A DNA stretch of 64,000 nucleotides from Symsagittifera roscoffensis (GCF_963678635.1 NC_087065.1:66187374-66251373), one strand, 5' to 3'. Positions 22,620-31,741 are shown, counted from the stretch's first letter. Program-made: numbers and translations. The notes: generated by a model from the letters alone, not told the origin.

Positions 22620-22893
22620 AGTTAAAACGGTCGATCAGTGTGACAAGCCCGTAAATTTAGGAAATTTTGTTTTTGATGAAGAAAATCATGAACGAAAATC
22701 ATGGAAATTGTTTGGACGTACATGTGATAGATCTCTTTTAGTTTCTTTGTGCCAATTTTTTGTTATAGTTTTGATGCTAGTATGTGCAATCGTTCGAATT
22801 ATGTTATCCACGACATGTGAAGAAACAACAGTTTGGGTAGCTATTTTATCAAGTACAGTCGGTTATATTCTACCTTCTCCAAGCTATGAATAA
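22567..22893 (+). CDS. Polinton membrane protein (TM, Cys-containing)
   Basis: The frame has an ATG at 22567 but probably begins at the acceptor at 22620. It reads NLGNFVFDEENHERKSWKLF, then GRTCDRSLLVSLCQFFVIVL into a transmembrane helix, then RIMLSTTCEETTVW and a second hydrophobic segment VAILSSTVGYILPSP. The frame is intact and overlaps the ATPase start by 8 bp, so the two are likely co-expressed. I believe small proteins of this type with the CEETTVW segment occur next to the ATPase in other Polintons, but I cannot check that here. Its role is unknown; a virion membrane or assembly role is plausible. Confidence 0.6.
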   Translation: MYYHFQNLIKFHCYLFFRVKTVDQCDKPVNLGNFVFDEENHERKSWKLFGRTCDRSLLVSLCQFFVIVLMLVCAIVRIMLSTTCEETTVWVAILSSTVGYILPSPSYE

Positions 22894-23777
22894 AATAATA
22901 TCTACCAAAGAACGAATTTTTATTTCCCTAGTTGGACCAAGTGGATCTGGAAAATCGCATCTTATTTTTGATTGGTTGAAAATTGGTACTTTTCAACCAG
23001 CATTCGATAAAATTTTTTATTTTTATCAACATTATCAATCTCTTTATAGTCAAATGCAAAGAAAAAACTTTAAATTTATCCAAGGAGTAGATTTTGACTT
23101 GATTGAAAATCTCCCCAATAATGGAACTAAGTATTTGCTTATATTTGATGATTCTTGTGAAGAAATTTCATACTCCAAAGTTTGTAAAAATTGCTCCTGC
23201 GGGGAGACACAGGGGTCTGAATATAATATACTTAAAACACAATTTATTTCATCAAAGCAAATTAGGACGAGATGTAGAGTTACAAAATACACACATAGTC
23301 TTGTTCAAGTCGCCGAGGGATGTTTTACGAATCAATACATTAAGTCAACAACTAGGTCTAGGATCTCAATTGAAAGAGTGGTATCAAGATGCAACATCCG
23401 TTCCTTATGGTCATTTACTTATTGATTTAACCCCAAAAACAGTTGATTCACTTAGGTAGTGTACTAATAGTGGCTCAGTTCCAACAAAATTTTACTTACC
23501 AGCTGGAATAGAGACAAAGTTTTTGGACGATGAGTACAAAATACGTCGCTATTCTCCCAATATTTCAAAAATTTTCCCTAAGGCTTCGAAAACAATTCAT
23601 TCTCTATTGCCCAAAAGATTTCATTCAGTTTCTGAGCAAGTGTTTAGTAAACCTATTAAGAGGAGAGCTTCGAGATCTTCGGAAAGAAGACGTAGTAAAA
23701 AATCAAAAAGAAATTTCAGAACTAACACAAAAAAGAACTCCTCTACACAAAAGAAGAATTATTTTAAGTTCAACTAA
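22886..23777 (+). pseudogene. Genome packaging ATPase (FtsK/HerA-type), broken
   Basis: ATG at 22886. Walker A GPSGSGKS lies at 22934-22957 and Walker B YLLIFDDS at about 23132-23155. This is the ATPase that drives DNA into Polinton capsids. A frameshift near 23178 moves the coding to another frame, which continues KFVKIAPAGRHRGLNIIYLK (arginine-containing motif after Walker B) through GSQLKEWYQDATSVPYGHLL. A TAG stop sits at 23457-23459, and the frame is open again to 23777, with a basic Arg/Ser/Lys-rich end. The last ~80 codons overlap another ORF, so the true C-terminus may lie near 23600. Confidence 0.88.
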
Positions 23778-23832
23778 AGGGTTACAATTGATATCTATCA
23801 TCACCCCTTTTGTCATTAAACGATTGACATAG
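23530..23832 (+). CDS. Small conserved-looking Polinton protein overlapping the ATPase end
   Basis: ATG at 23530, 100 codons, a different frame from the ATPase tail. The part KDFIQFLSKCLVNLLRGELR followed by KNQKEISELTQKRTPLHKRR and GLQLISIITPFVIKRL reads like a compact helical basic protein and looks more protein-like than the Arg/Ser-rich overlapping frame. The position, immediately after the ATPase and before the integrase block, fits the small ORFs found there in other Polintons. Function unknown. Confidence 0.5.
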   Translation: MSTKYVAILPIFQKFSLRLRKQFILYCPKDFIQFLSKCLVNLLRGELRDLRKEDVVKNQKEISELTQKRTPLHKRRIILSSTKGLQLISIITPFVIKRLT

Positions 23833-23833
23833 T

Positions 23834-24246
23834 ATGGAACAGTTTGTTTTAATTCCGTACTCAGTTTATCAATCACAAAATACACTTCCAAGAGAAAACA
23901 AAAATTGGAACAAAAACAAGAAAAAGAGGAGATTGTACCAACATGTTTTGATTCTGAATACAGTGCTGTAAATGCGAGGTTGAAAACGAGCAACAATAAG
24001 CATGGTATTGATTTAATTTTGAATTCTCCTAGAATTAAAATCAGCCAGTCAGACAATATTATAGTGGATAATCGAGATACAAAAGAATCTATTGTGGACT
24101 TTGTGTGTGCACTAAGGCAAAAAAATACCAATTTTCCAGATATTTACTTTACTATTTTGGAAGCAACACATATTCCTCCTAAACTTGTTATTAACAAGAA
24201 CGCCAAAGCAAAAGATAGAGGAACTTGGGTTCATTTCAAAATCTGA
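23834..24246 (+). pseudogene. Polinton small protein upstream of integrase, frameshifted
   Basis: ATG at 23834 (MEQFVLIPYSVYQSQNTLPR). Near 23890 the coding moves to the frame that continues with EEIVPTCFDSEYSAVNARLK and ends DRGTWVHFKI at 24246. Two acidic stretches and a PRIKISQSDNII segment are visible. No known domain. The end overlaps the start of the integrase frame by about 60 bp, so the two are tightly packed. The damage is a single small indel. Confidence 0.55.
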
Positions 24247-25142
24247 AAAGGTAAGACTAAACAGATTGTATTCTAGGGGCAGAGCTGCGTACGGTTCTAT
24301 TCAAAACTTGAGTAAAGCGAGCGGTTTATCAAAAAAGAAAGTAGAAAAGTTTTTACAAACCAAGACATCGTATACAAAATTTGGTCCACCAATCAGGTCT
24401 TTCCGAAGACTTCAAGCGTTTTCTAAATATATCAACGAAATCTGGTGTATGGACTTGGCTTTTGTAGACAAGTTAGCTAGTCAAAACAATGGAGTCAAGT
24501 ATTTATTAGTTGCTGTAGATATTTTTTTCGAGATTTGTCAGAGTTCAAACAATGAAAACAAAGTATGCCAAAGACACTTTACAAGCTTTTAGAAAAATGA
24601 TTTCTCGAAAAAACCACCCTGAAAAACTTTGGGTTGATAAAGGAACAGAATATGGGGGAACTTTTAAAAAGTTTTGCAAGGGGAAAGACATTGTAGTTTA
24701 CTCAACAATGAGTGAAACCAAAGCTGCATTTGCAGAGAGAGCAATTCAGTCTTTAAAACATATAATATATCGTTACATTGAAGATCATGGTGAAAATTTT
24801 ATCCCCAAATTGCAGCAATTTGTTTCTACATTGAACTGCCGCAAAAATCGATCAATTGGAAAATCTCCCAGAGATGTGAAAAACAGTGATTTTTTATCAA
24901 TATTGTATAACAAATCATTCAAGAAATATTCGAAACCAAAATTCAAAATTGGTGATAGAGTTAGAATTTCGAAAAATGATATTCCGTTCCGAAAAGGATA
25001 CAAGCCACAGTTTACAGATGAAGTTTTTGAAATTTCGGCAAAATCTACAAGAAAACCTCCAACATACATCATCAAAGATCTCGAAAAAGAAGAAATTCTG
25101 GGAGAATTTTATGAAAAAGAGCTGAGAAAATGTTCAGATTAG
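24185..25142 (+). pseudogene. int: Retroviral-type integrase (c-integrase), frameshifted
   Basis: The N-terminal part has GLSKKKVEKFLQTK (HTH-like). The catalytic core has CMDLAFVD (first Asp, 24452-24454), LWVDKGTEY (second Asp, 24636-24638) and FAERAIQSLK (Glu, 24735-24737). The C-terminal part KFKIGDRVRISKNDIPFRKG looks like the SH3/chromo-like domain of retroviral integrases. The enzyme joins the terminal inverted repeats to target DNA, giving the 6-bp duplication seen here. A single-base length change in the T7 run at 24522-24528 breaks the frame between the first and second Asp. All three acidic residues remain. The start codon is not certain. Confidence 0.9.
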
Positions 25143-25186
25143 TGGTAAGTCATTTTTTAAATTGAGTTTCAATCGATCAGTTTTCA

Positions 25187-26012
25187 TGGATTCTCTTACT
25201 ATTGAGCTAGTTTCTAATGCTTCTTTTAATTGTTATCCGAATAACAGCCTTAGTTCCTTTACAAATTTTCTATCGGAACAAATACATCTAAAAGGAGAAT
25301 GGGAGGTTGCTATTTCAGAAAAACCCTTCTTTGTACCAAAACGTTACAGAGGGAAAGTTTACTTTCGTAGATGGACAAGAAAAGAAAGTCCTGAGGAAAA
25401 AAGAAATTTCAACCGATGCATGTTGAACTTGGATTGTATCCAAGTATTGTTGATATAGTTGTAGCCATGAATGACAAAGTTCGAAAACGTATAGGAGCAC
25501 AAAAATATGAATATAACTGAATTTATGTATCAGTAGATAAGATTACTCAAAAAGTTGCCATTCATTTACCTGAGGATCAATCAGTGTTTATAATTCAAAG
25601 AGCTGATTTGAGTCACATTTTTGGTTGGAATTTAGAACAAAATCAGACAGGTGTTATAATGAAAGGAAAAGGACCACATTATTTTCAGTATTCTTACGAC
25701 ATTATAAGAATACATTCCTTAATGATTTATAGTGATATTTTAGAATATAATATAGTAGGCGATACAAAAACTCCATTACTGCGTTGTATTCCTTTCATTT
25801 CCAAAGTAAAAAATGGAGACATAATATCTACAGGACAGTACATTAACTATCAATCCTTCACAAATCTACAATTTAAAAAGTTATTAAAAAACTCTTTCCA
25901 CAGCATAAAAATAGAACTAAGGGATACTACAGGTGAAAAAATTCCTTTTGTGTCCGTAGGAATTACACGAGTTGTCCTCTTGTTTCGCAAGATTTCGGAT
26001 ATTTATTTTTGA
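25187..26012 (+). pseudogene. Minor capsid (penton) protein, broken
   Basis: ATG at 25187 (MDSLTIELVSNASFNCYPNN). This is the single jelly-roll penton of Polintons: it starts with an S-N-SFTNFL strand region, KGEWEVAISE, and later GVIMKGKGPHYFQYSYDIIR, HSLMIYSDILEY, FISKVKNGDIISTGQYINYQ, ending HSIKIELRDTTGEKIPFVSV. Coding drifts between frames in 25315-25440 (at least two indels), and a TGA lies at 25518-25520. The last 140 codons are intact. It would sit at the vertices of an icosahedral virion. Located between integrase and the core protein, as in other Polintons. Confidence 0.85.
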
Positions 26013-26029
26013 TTTATACTTCATACGAA

Positions 26030-26398
26030 ATGGTTGCTCAAAGTTCAGCTAATTTCCCTATTTTTCGTGGACATGCAAGGCAGCGTGGAAGAGGTTTTGG
26101 TGCTCTTGCACAAACTCTTGGGAGAACAGCAATTCCCTTCATTAAAAAATATATAGTCCCAGCTGCAAAAAGAATCGGAGCAGATTTATTTGAAATTGCC
26201 GCTCCAGAGATTGGAGAAGTTGTCAGTGGACGAAAAAATCTCAAAAAGTTTGCAAAAGATGTTGGAACAAAAACAGTTCGAAAACAGCTGGGAGGTGGAA
26301 AAAAGAAATCCAAGCGTAGAACAAGAAGAACCATTTCTCAAAAGAGTAGTTCAAAAATCAGTCGCTCTCGCAAAGACATTTTTGACAAGATAAATTGA
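26030..26398 (+). CDS. Small basic virion core protein, intact
   Basis: ATG at 26030, TGA at 26396-26398. It begins with an FRGHARQRGRGFGALAQTLG segment, then an amphipathic stretch FIKKYIVPAAKRIGADLFEI, and ends in a strongly basic Lys/Arg/Ser tail (GGGKKKSKRRTRRT). Length, charge and place between penton and major capsid match the Polinton minor/core proteins compared with adenovirus pVI or pX; a role in DNA condensation or membrane interaction is inferred. It overlaps the major capsid frame by 4 nt at its stop. Confidence 0.75.
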   Translation: MVAQSSANFPIFRGHARQRGRGFGALAQTLGRTAIPFIKKYIVPAAKRIGADLFEIAAPEIGEVVSGRKNLKKFAKDVGTKTVRKQLGGGKKKSKRRTRRTISQKSSSKISRSRKDIFDKIN

Positions 26399-27717
26399 GT
26401 GTAAATCAAAGTAGTCATTTTTGGTACGGAGCGTTTACAAATTCTTCTTTGGAGATTTTTGATAAAGTCCCAGTTTTGGAAACAATTATGTCATCTTACA
26501 CACAAGAAGTATTCCCCAGTACTTCTCTGGATGAAAGCAGTATTGAGTTTGAATTTGAAACGGATCGTAACCTCTTCTTGGATATGCGTGATACCCATCT
26601 TAGCTTAAAGCTTCAACTATTCAAAGGAAGATTGTTTGATGCTTTCAAAAAAGAAAAAGCAGAACCTAAAGCAAAATCGGAGGAAGTTTCAGATGAGGAA
26701 CCACAAACTTACTTAACTTATGTAAACAATCTACTACATTCTCTATTCTCCAACTGTGAAGTTTATTTTAACAATACAATGGTTTACAATGCCAATGGAT
26801 TATATCCTCATAAGGCACAGATATCGAACAAATTCAACTCGTCAGCAGTGAGTAATAAAGGAATTCTTGCTTGTCATGGATACAGTTTTGAAGAAAATCC
26901 TGATGCATTTGATATGTATCCATTCACTGATAGAGCAAATTCCTTGGGAACAGGGATAAATTTTTCACTCTATGGGAGGCTCGCCATTGATTTGTTTATT
27001 TGTGAAAAACTGTTGCTACCAAATACCAAAGTTCGAATTAAACTTATTCGAGCTGGACCTAATTTTTACATGTTATCTGATAATCCAAATGTCAGTCTGA
27101 AAATAGATGATTGTTCACTGTTTACAAGAAGAATTTTAGTAGCTGAACCTAATCATCAATATTTGCAATGGAATCTGGAAAGGGAACCTGCTCATTACAA
27201 TTACATGGAAACTATAGCAAGAACCTTTATCATTCCATCTCGTCAAAACCAGTTTATTCAGGAAAATGTTTTCAATATTGCCCCAATCAGAAAGATAGCT
27301 GTTGCAATGAATAAAAATTTGGCTGTTGCGGGATCTTTTTATGAAAATCCTTTCAATTATCAACAATTTCATTTGAGAGAGCTTAGAATTATTCGGGGTG
27401 GGAGAGCAATTATTTCATTAGATACAACTTCTCCTTATCGATCCTATGTTACAACAATGAAAGCAATGCAGTTTAACGAAGATTTTCCAGCTCTTCCTAT
27501 GGAAGATTTTCAAAATCACTATATTCTAGTTTTCGACTTGACTTCACTACAGGATGCCGCTGAACACTTGCATTATCCAGAAATTAGTGGAGAAAGCTTG
27601 AGATTAGAAATGTTTTTCCAATTTCCCTTGGAGCAAGTAACGGAAGTAATAGTCTTGGGCGAAAGACTATCAAATATTCAAATTGACAAATTCGGAACAG
27701 TCGCTAATATTGTTTAA
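26395..27717 (+). CDS. Major capsid protein (double jelly-roll), start codon lost
   Basis: A 440-codon frame without stops, the largest intact one in the Polinton. It reads FWYGAFTNSSLEIFDKVPVL, then YTQEVFPSTSLDESSIEFEF and FLDMRDTHLSLKLQLFKGRL, with an acidic Glu-rich insertion, then SLFSNCEVYFNNTMVYNANG, and later LELFFQFP-type strands at the end. This is the capsid protein that forms pseudo-hexagonal trimers. The natural start would be at 26395, where the copy has TTGA. Most Polinton genes here are tightly packed, and an ATGA stop/start overlap with the core gene would be natural, so an A-to-T change probably removed the ATG. The next ATG is at 26488 and would drop 31 residues. Confidence 0.9.
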   Translation: MSVNQSSHFWYGAFTNSSLEIFDKVPVLETIMSSYTQEVFPSTSLDESSIEFEFETDRNLFLDMRDTHLSLKLQLFKGRLFDAFKKEKAEPKAKSEEVSDEEPQTYLTYVNNLLHSLFSNCEVYFNNTMVYNANGLYPHKAQISNKFNSSAVSNKGILACHGYSFEENPDAFDMYPFTDRANSLGTGINFSLYGRLAIDLFICEKLLLPNTKVRIKLIRAGPNFYMLSDNPNVSLKIDDCSLFTRRILVAEPNHQYLQWNLEREPAHYNYMETIARTFIIPSRQNQFIQENVFNIAPIRKIAVAMNKNLAVAGSFYENPFNYQQFHLRELRIIRGGRAIISLDTTSPYRSYVTTMKAMQFNEDFPALPMEDFQNHYILVFDLTSLQDAAEHLHYPEISGESLRLEMFFQFPLEQVTEVIVLGERLSNIQIDKFGTVANIV

Positions 27718-27735
27718 TTTTTTTGAGTTTTCAGG

Positions 27736-28089
27736 GTCCTATAAAAATATTGTAACTTTTTTGGGACTTTTCTTTGTTATTATCACTGTACTATCTATAT
27801 TATTTTTCTTCAGACCTAAAGCTCCAGAAAACATAGAGAAGGAATGCTGTTTAGTTGAAAACCCGAGACACTTCTTCAACCTAGACTGTAAAACAGTATT
27901 CAATAAACTTTGCCCACTATATAAGGCTTGTGTATGGGACTTTGTTGATTCAATTGCTAAATGTGTGTAAGTCATTATTCTTCCTTTTTTTAACCTAAAG
28001 TACACTATCCAACTATCAATTTCATTTTTAGCTGTAAATCAGCCTACAATTGCAAAGATGGACAACATTTCACTTTTGCAAATTATTGA
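27736..28089 (+). CDS. Cys-rich single-pass membrane protein with a 65-bp intron
   Basis: An exon opens after a perfect acceptor TTTTCAG at 27729-27735 and reads a transmembrane helix (NIVTFLGLFFVIITVLSILF) followed by a Cys-rich outer part (ECCLVENPRHFFNLDCKTVF, LCPLYKAC). A donor GTAAGT at 27967 and acceptor ATTTTTAG ending at 28031 join in frame to a short second exon (CKSAYNCKDGQHFTFANY) ending TGA 28087-28089. No ATG is present in the first exon, so an upstream exon or a lost start is needed. The second exon overlaps the protease start by 32 bp. Probably a virion membrane component; inference. Confidence 0.5.
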
Positions 28090-28456
28090 AAGAATTCCAG
28101 AGCTCAGATTCAAGTACATGGGATCATACCCTTCTGATACAGTACCTTAACTAACAAAATAATCTTTTGCAATTTTTAACTCAGCCCCAAGCAATGATAG
28201 AGGAGAACACTGGATTATGATTGCTCGAATGAATAAAAGCTACTACTTTGCAGATTCTTTGGGAAGAAAGAGATCAACTTACCCCTTTTTGACGAAAAAG
28301 TTTCGACGAATGGTTCCTCGAAAGCTACAAAAGACTGATAATTTGTGTCGTTTTTACGCAATTTATTCAGCGTTTCTCCTTTTTAAATTCTTCCAAAAGA
28401 ACTTGAATAATGTTCATGATGTGTATGTTTTGAATTTTATCAGTAATTTCATGTAA
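28058..28456 (+). pseudogene. Adenain-type cysteine protease, two in-frame stops
   Basis: ATG at 28058 (MDNISLLQIIERIPELRFKY). The catalytic His lies in GEHWIMIARMNKS, the acidic partner in YFADSLG, and the Cys in DNLCRFYAIYSAFLLFKFFQ. This matches Ulp1/adenain maturation proteases of Polintons, which cleave capsid precursors. Stops TAA at 28148-28150 and TAA at 28160-28162 cut the first third. The residue after the catalytic Cys is Arg (CRFY), where I would expect a small residue, so an amino-acid change may add to the damage. It is the last gene on the right. Confidence 0.85.
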
Positions 28457-29469
28457 AAGTGAATTTTTTTTTGTAAGTGTAATTTTTTGCAATAATTTTA
28501 CTATACGATGTAGTGAATTGTTTGATTATTTATGTAATTTAATTTTTTAAATTCCTTAGGTTTTTTACGAAAAGCACCTTAGCAACTAACCGTTTGATGA
28601 AATACGGAGAATAATGATGGAATATGGATGTTGTAGTCCCCCAATTGAAAGGTAAATTGTATAATTTTCTTAAAAGTTTACTCTGAGAAAGATAGAAAAA
28701 TTATTACACAAAAATATCAGAACCAAAAACATTATGATACTATGTTTTTCTCAGTGTAAACTTTTACCGTGGCAGAGCAATTGATAAATTTGGATGATAA
28801 TTTTTTGGAAAATTTGGAAATTTCAAAGAATTTTTTAAAGATTAAAGACAAAGTGATAAAAGAGAACTGAAATGAATCGTAGCAAGAAATATGACAGAAT
28901 AAATAAACCAGTTGAGGTGAAAATAAGTGAGATAATCATGTGCAAAAAGATAAAATAAGTCATAAAATTAACAAGTGTAATGAACCTGTCATCCGTTCTC
29001 CAGATAACCTGCGGAAAAAAGATTAAGTAGGATATAAAAGTAATCAACCGTGAGGAGCTGTCAAGATTCCCCTGATATCCCGTGGAGCGGAATAACTAAC
29101 CTGTCAAAGATAATCCCCTCTTGACAATTTTCCCCAGATAACCTGAGGGAAAATAAATAACATGAAATAAGAATTTAAGATTCTTTCGAGAAAAAAAATA
29201 TTCCGTGATATATTAGTTTATGATCCCATACTCTAAATCAAAACTTAATTTTCGTCGAAACTTACCATCTGAAACTTACCATCCAAAAAATTTTTTTCAA
29301 TTTTTAAAAAAAAAATTGTTTTTTCAAGATAAAAATGTATTTGCAAGTAAAACTTAAAAAAAAAATTTCTGAAACTTACCTTCTGAAACTTACCATACCG
29401 AATTTTTGTAAGACATGATAGTCCTTACATATAACAAATCGTAGAAGTTAGCTAAGAAGCGCAAGTATC
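28457..29469. other. Right noncoding region of the Polinton
   Basis: No credible gene. It contains the long hairpin at 28672-28765, several copies of phrases like CAGATAACCTG-GG (about 28941-29155) around CCCCTGATATCCCGTGG, and copies of the TIR-type phrase GAAACTTACCATC at about 29260-29395, outside the TIR proper. Confidence 0.6.
28672..28765. repeat. Inverted repeat, 19-bp arms
   Basis: Arms 28672-28690 (AAAAGTTTACTCTGAGAAA) and 28747-28765 pair with one mismatch around a 56-nt loop. It lies about 215 bp after the protease stop. It may be a 3'-end or replication structure, or a tiny inserted inverted-repeat element. Confidence 0.7.
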
Positions 29470-29876
29470 GGCTAAATCGAGCTCCAAAAAACTCGGGTGC
29501 CAAAAATTTTTTTGAAACTTACCATCTGAAACTTTACCATCTGAAACCTACCATCGTAATACATTAGGATTCCTATTCCCTAATGAGTTCTTAATTCCAT
29601 ACAAAGAATTTCTTAGACATAGGGAAATCTATACATGGGAAGTTCGGGCGCCGAAAATTTTTCTGAAACTTACCATCTTACCATCTGAAACCTCGTATCT
29701 TAATACATTGGGAAACCTATTCCCTATCTTAATACATTGGGAAATCTATAGCCTATGTTAATACATAGGGTGAGGACCGGATACTCTATAGCCTATGTTA
29801 ATACACGGGGGTCCTTAACCCACCCCCCCCCCCCCCACCCCCCACGCCAGGCTGAACTGCCCCAACATATACTACT
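29470..29876 (-). repeat. Right terminal inverted repeat of the Polinton
   Basis: Reverse complement matches the left repeat from the tip to GGAGCTCGATTTAGCC. It carries a long C tract (29821-29844, interrupted by A) where the left repeat has only GGGGGG, the main difference between the copies. The left and right copies otherwise differ at only a few places, for example one internal duplication of GATGGTAA. Confidence 0.92.
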
Positions 29877-29882
29877 CACTTT
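29877..29882. repeat. Polinton target site duplication, right copy
   Basis: CACTTT directly after ACTACT at the right tip, identical to 12411-12416. Confidence 0.93.
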
Positions 29883-30077
29883 TGTATTTTGTTTTTATCA
29901 GATTGAGTTAGTATATCGTCTCCTTGATAGACTTGTCAGTTGTCAAACTATATATTTGACGTGGGTTTTATCTTTGTTAAGTAGTAGTTTTCATTCAAGA
30001 AAACGTCCGGTTTTATGCGCAATACAAATTTAGTAAACTTCCAACAAACCACGTGATGCATTCTTTTTTTGTTTGCG

Positions 30078-30081
30078 CTTT
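30078..30081. repeat. LTR element target site duplication, left copy
   Basis: CTTT immediately before the left LTR; CTTT also follows the right LTR at 50251-50254. Four bp fits Ty3/gypsy integrases. Confidence 0.75.
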
Positions 30082-30489
30082 TGGAACCTGATCTAAACTA
30101 TATTTTATGATTGGATAAATTAAATGTTTTACCAATGTAAAGTATTTAATATTAACCAATCACAATCCATCTAACTAACAACCCACTTATTTGTAAGTGC
30201 TGAAGTTACTTGTAATTTCAGCACCAGAGAGATTTGAATTTAACTTAGAAATTAGTTGGACTCTCCCGAGCACTTCAGCAGCCGCAATAAACCAGTATAC
30301 CCTAGATCTATTGAGCCTAGCAGAGACTAGTTAAACAACCTGAGACTAGATAGTATAAGAGTAAGATTAGGATCGGTATTAGACTAAGAAGTTGCACGAA
30401 TCTATCCGGCCGAAAATAAGATAGCGTGACGAGCAGACGGTGTACCCTATCCGAAATTACTCTATGAGTTACACTTCGGTCCTAACTCA
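30082..30489 (+). repeat. Left LTR, 408 bp
   Basis: Starts TGGAACCTGATC and ends GGTCCTAACTCA. It contains ATTGG and CCAAT boxes within the first 110 bp (30111, 30134, 30156), and an AATAAA poly(A) signal at 30286-30291. It looks identical to 49843-50250. Confidence 0.95.
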
Positions 30490-30491
30490 TC

Positions 30492-30506
30492 TGGTGCGAC
30501 CATAAG
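30492..30506 (+). promoter_or_regulatory. Putative primer binding site
   Basis: TGGTGCGACCATAAG starts 2 nt after the LTR. TGG pairs with the CCA end of a tRNA, implying a primer ending GGTCGCACCA. I cannot name the tRNA. Confidence 0.65.
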
Positions 30507-31741
30507 TCTCGAACAAGACCTTAATAGCTTAGAATTAACCAAAATAGATTAGAAATTAGACAAAAACATTTACAAAATGTTATACGACAATAATTTAATC
30601 GAAATGTCTCTACGACTCAATAGATCAGAGCCAATATTCCGAACCATAACAGAACTACCCGGAATTGGAAGAAGACCTCGAACCAAAGACGACATACGAC
30701 AAAGTAGAAACTTGCCGTATAGTTATATGATAGTTCGGCAAAAGCCAGAACAAACTTTTATATTTCGAATACTACTTGCAATGAATTTAGATTTTCATTT
30801 GCAAACATAAAACCTTGAAGTTAATCTTCAAAATCATTTCAGGCGCTAAACAAAATTATTAATATACAATAACGATTGATAAAAAGATCTAAGATCGTTC
30901 TCCTAAAACTCTGCAGTAATATACAAAATATGTTTGAAAAATATTTATTGAAAAATAAAAATAAAAATTAGTAGCATGACAATAAATGGTTAGTAATCAT
31001 AAATCATCCTGTTGTTCCAGCTCCATCATCTAAAACATAACAGCAATCATAAACCTACTAATATCATCAAAACACTAAATCTTTCCTTTACACACATTTA
31101 AAATTTTATTAAAACTTAAATTCACTTAATTTTAAAACCAGATCATCAAGGCTTATCCTTGGATCTTAAATCATTTTCTACTTAATTAAATTTCAAATTT
31201 GATCATCAAGGCTTATCCTTGGATCAAACAGAACAACTTTGTTCTCCCCCACCCACTTAATTAGTGTCTAACGACCTCAAACGTCGATTCACTACCCAAC
31301 CCTTTCTAAAGACCTAAGACTAATAGAAATTTTTAAACAAAACTAATCATTCAAATTAGGATAAACAGTGAAGAACTTCGGTTATTCATCCTTCACTTGA
31401 CCCCCCTCTTACCAGACCCAGGATAAATCTTAGACTTAGTAAGTTTAAAATAGTATCTAACGAACTACTCGCGTTCTAATTATACCTGAACCTTGTGGAT
31501 CGATTTACTATTCTCCAACCCTTGAACACAATCACTACCCCTAAGTAAGATTAAGTAAGTTAACACCTTAACTTATACTAGCCACGAGAAAGTAAAAAAT
31601 CATTCTTCGGAATCGATATACTTTTCTCTCCAACCCTGAACAAATAGACCCAGGTTAAGCTAACCAAAAAATCGTAAGAACTAACAGTTTAGGAAAATAG
31701 AAATCATTTAACAACCTTTTGCATCCGTCATTCTAAACCTT
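30507..31741 (+). other. Long 5' leader with repeated hairpins and a short ORF
   Basis: A 1.2-kb leader. A small frame at 30577-30810 (77 codons, basic, ATG start) may be a leader peptide or chance. Two identical 25-nt units, starting GATCATCAAGGCTTATCC, at 31141 and 31201 can each fold (AAGG/CCTT). A palindrome GAACAACTTTGTTC lies at about 31229. Downstream, modules ending in CCAACCCT recur at about 31290, 31510 and 31640, each after a short inverted repeat (for example AACGACC...GTCG). This may be a packaging, dimerisation or translation signal. Confidence 0.5.

Larger units (their letters stand above)
12417..29876. mobile_element. Polinton/Maverick DNA transposon, complete ends, decayed genes
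   Basis: The element is 17,460 bp, within the usual 15-20 kb Polinton range. It has terminal inverted repeats starting 5'-AG, a perfect 6-bp target duplication, and the full diagnostic gene set: protein-primed PolB, retroviral-type integrase, FtsK/HerA-type packaging ATPase, adenain-type protease, major (double jelly-roll) and minor capsid proteins. PolB points left; the capsid-assembly genes point right. Counting visible damage, PolB, ATPase, integrase, penton and protease are all broken, so this copy cannot move or make virions by itself. Confidence 0.95.

Noticed and set aside
24241-24275. Possible mini-intron in the integrase (AAAG/GTAAGA ... TTCTAG)
   Set aside because: Reading through gives a sequence that fits the integrase N-terminal region, and an intron of about 25-30 bp is too short.
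12417-29876. Free-living virus genome (adintovirus-like) rather than a transposon
   Set aside because: A 6-bp target duplication and decayed genes show a chromosomal, integrated element, whatever its virus-like ancestry.
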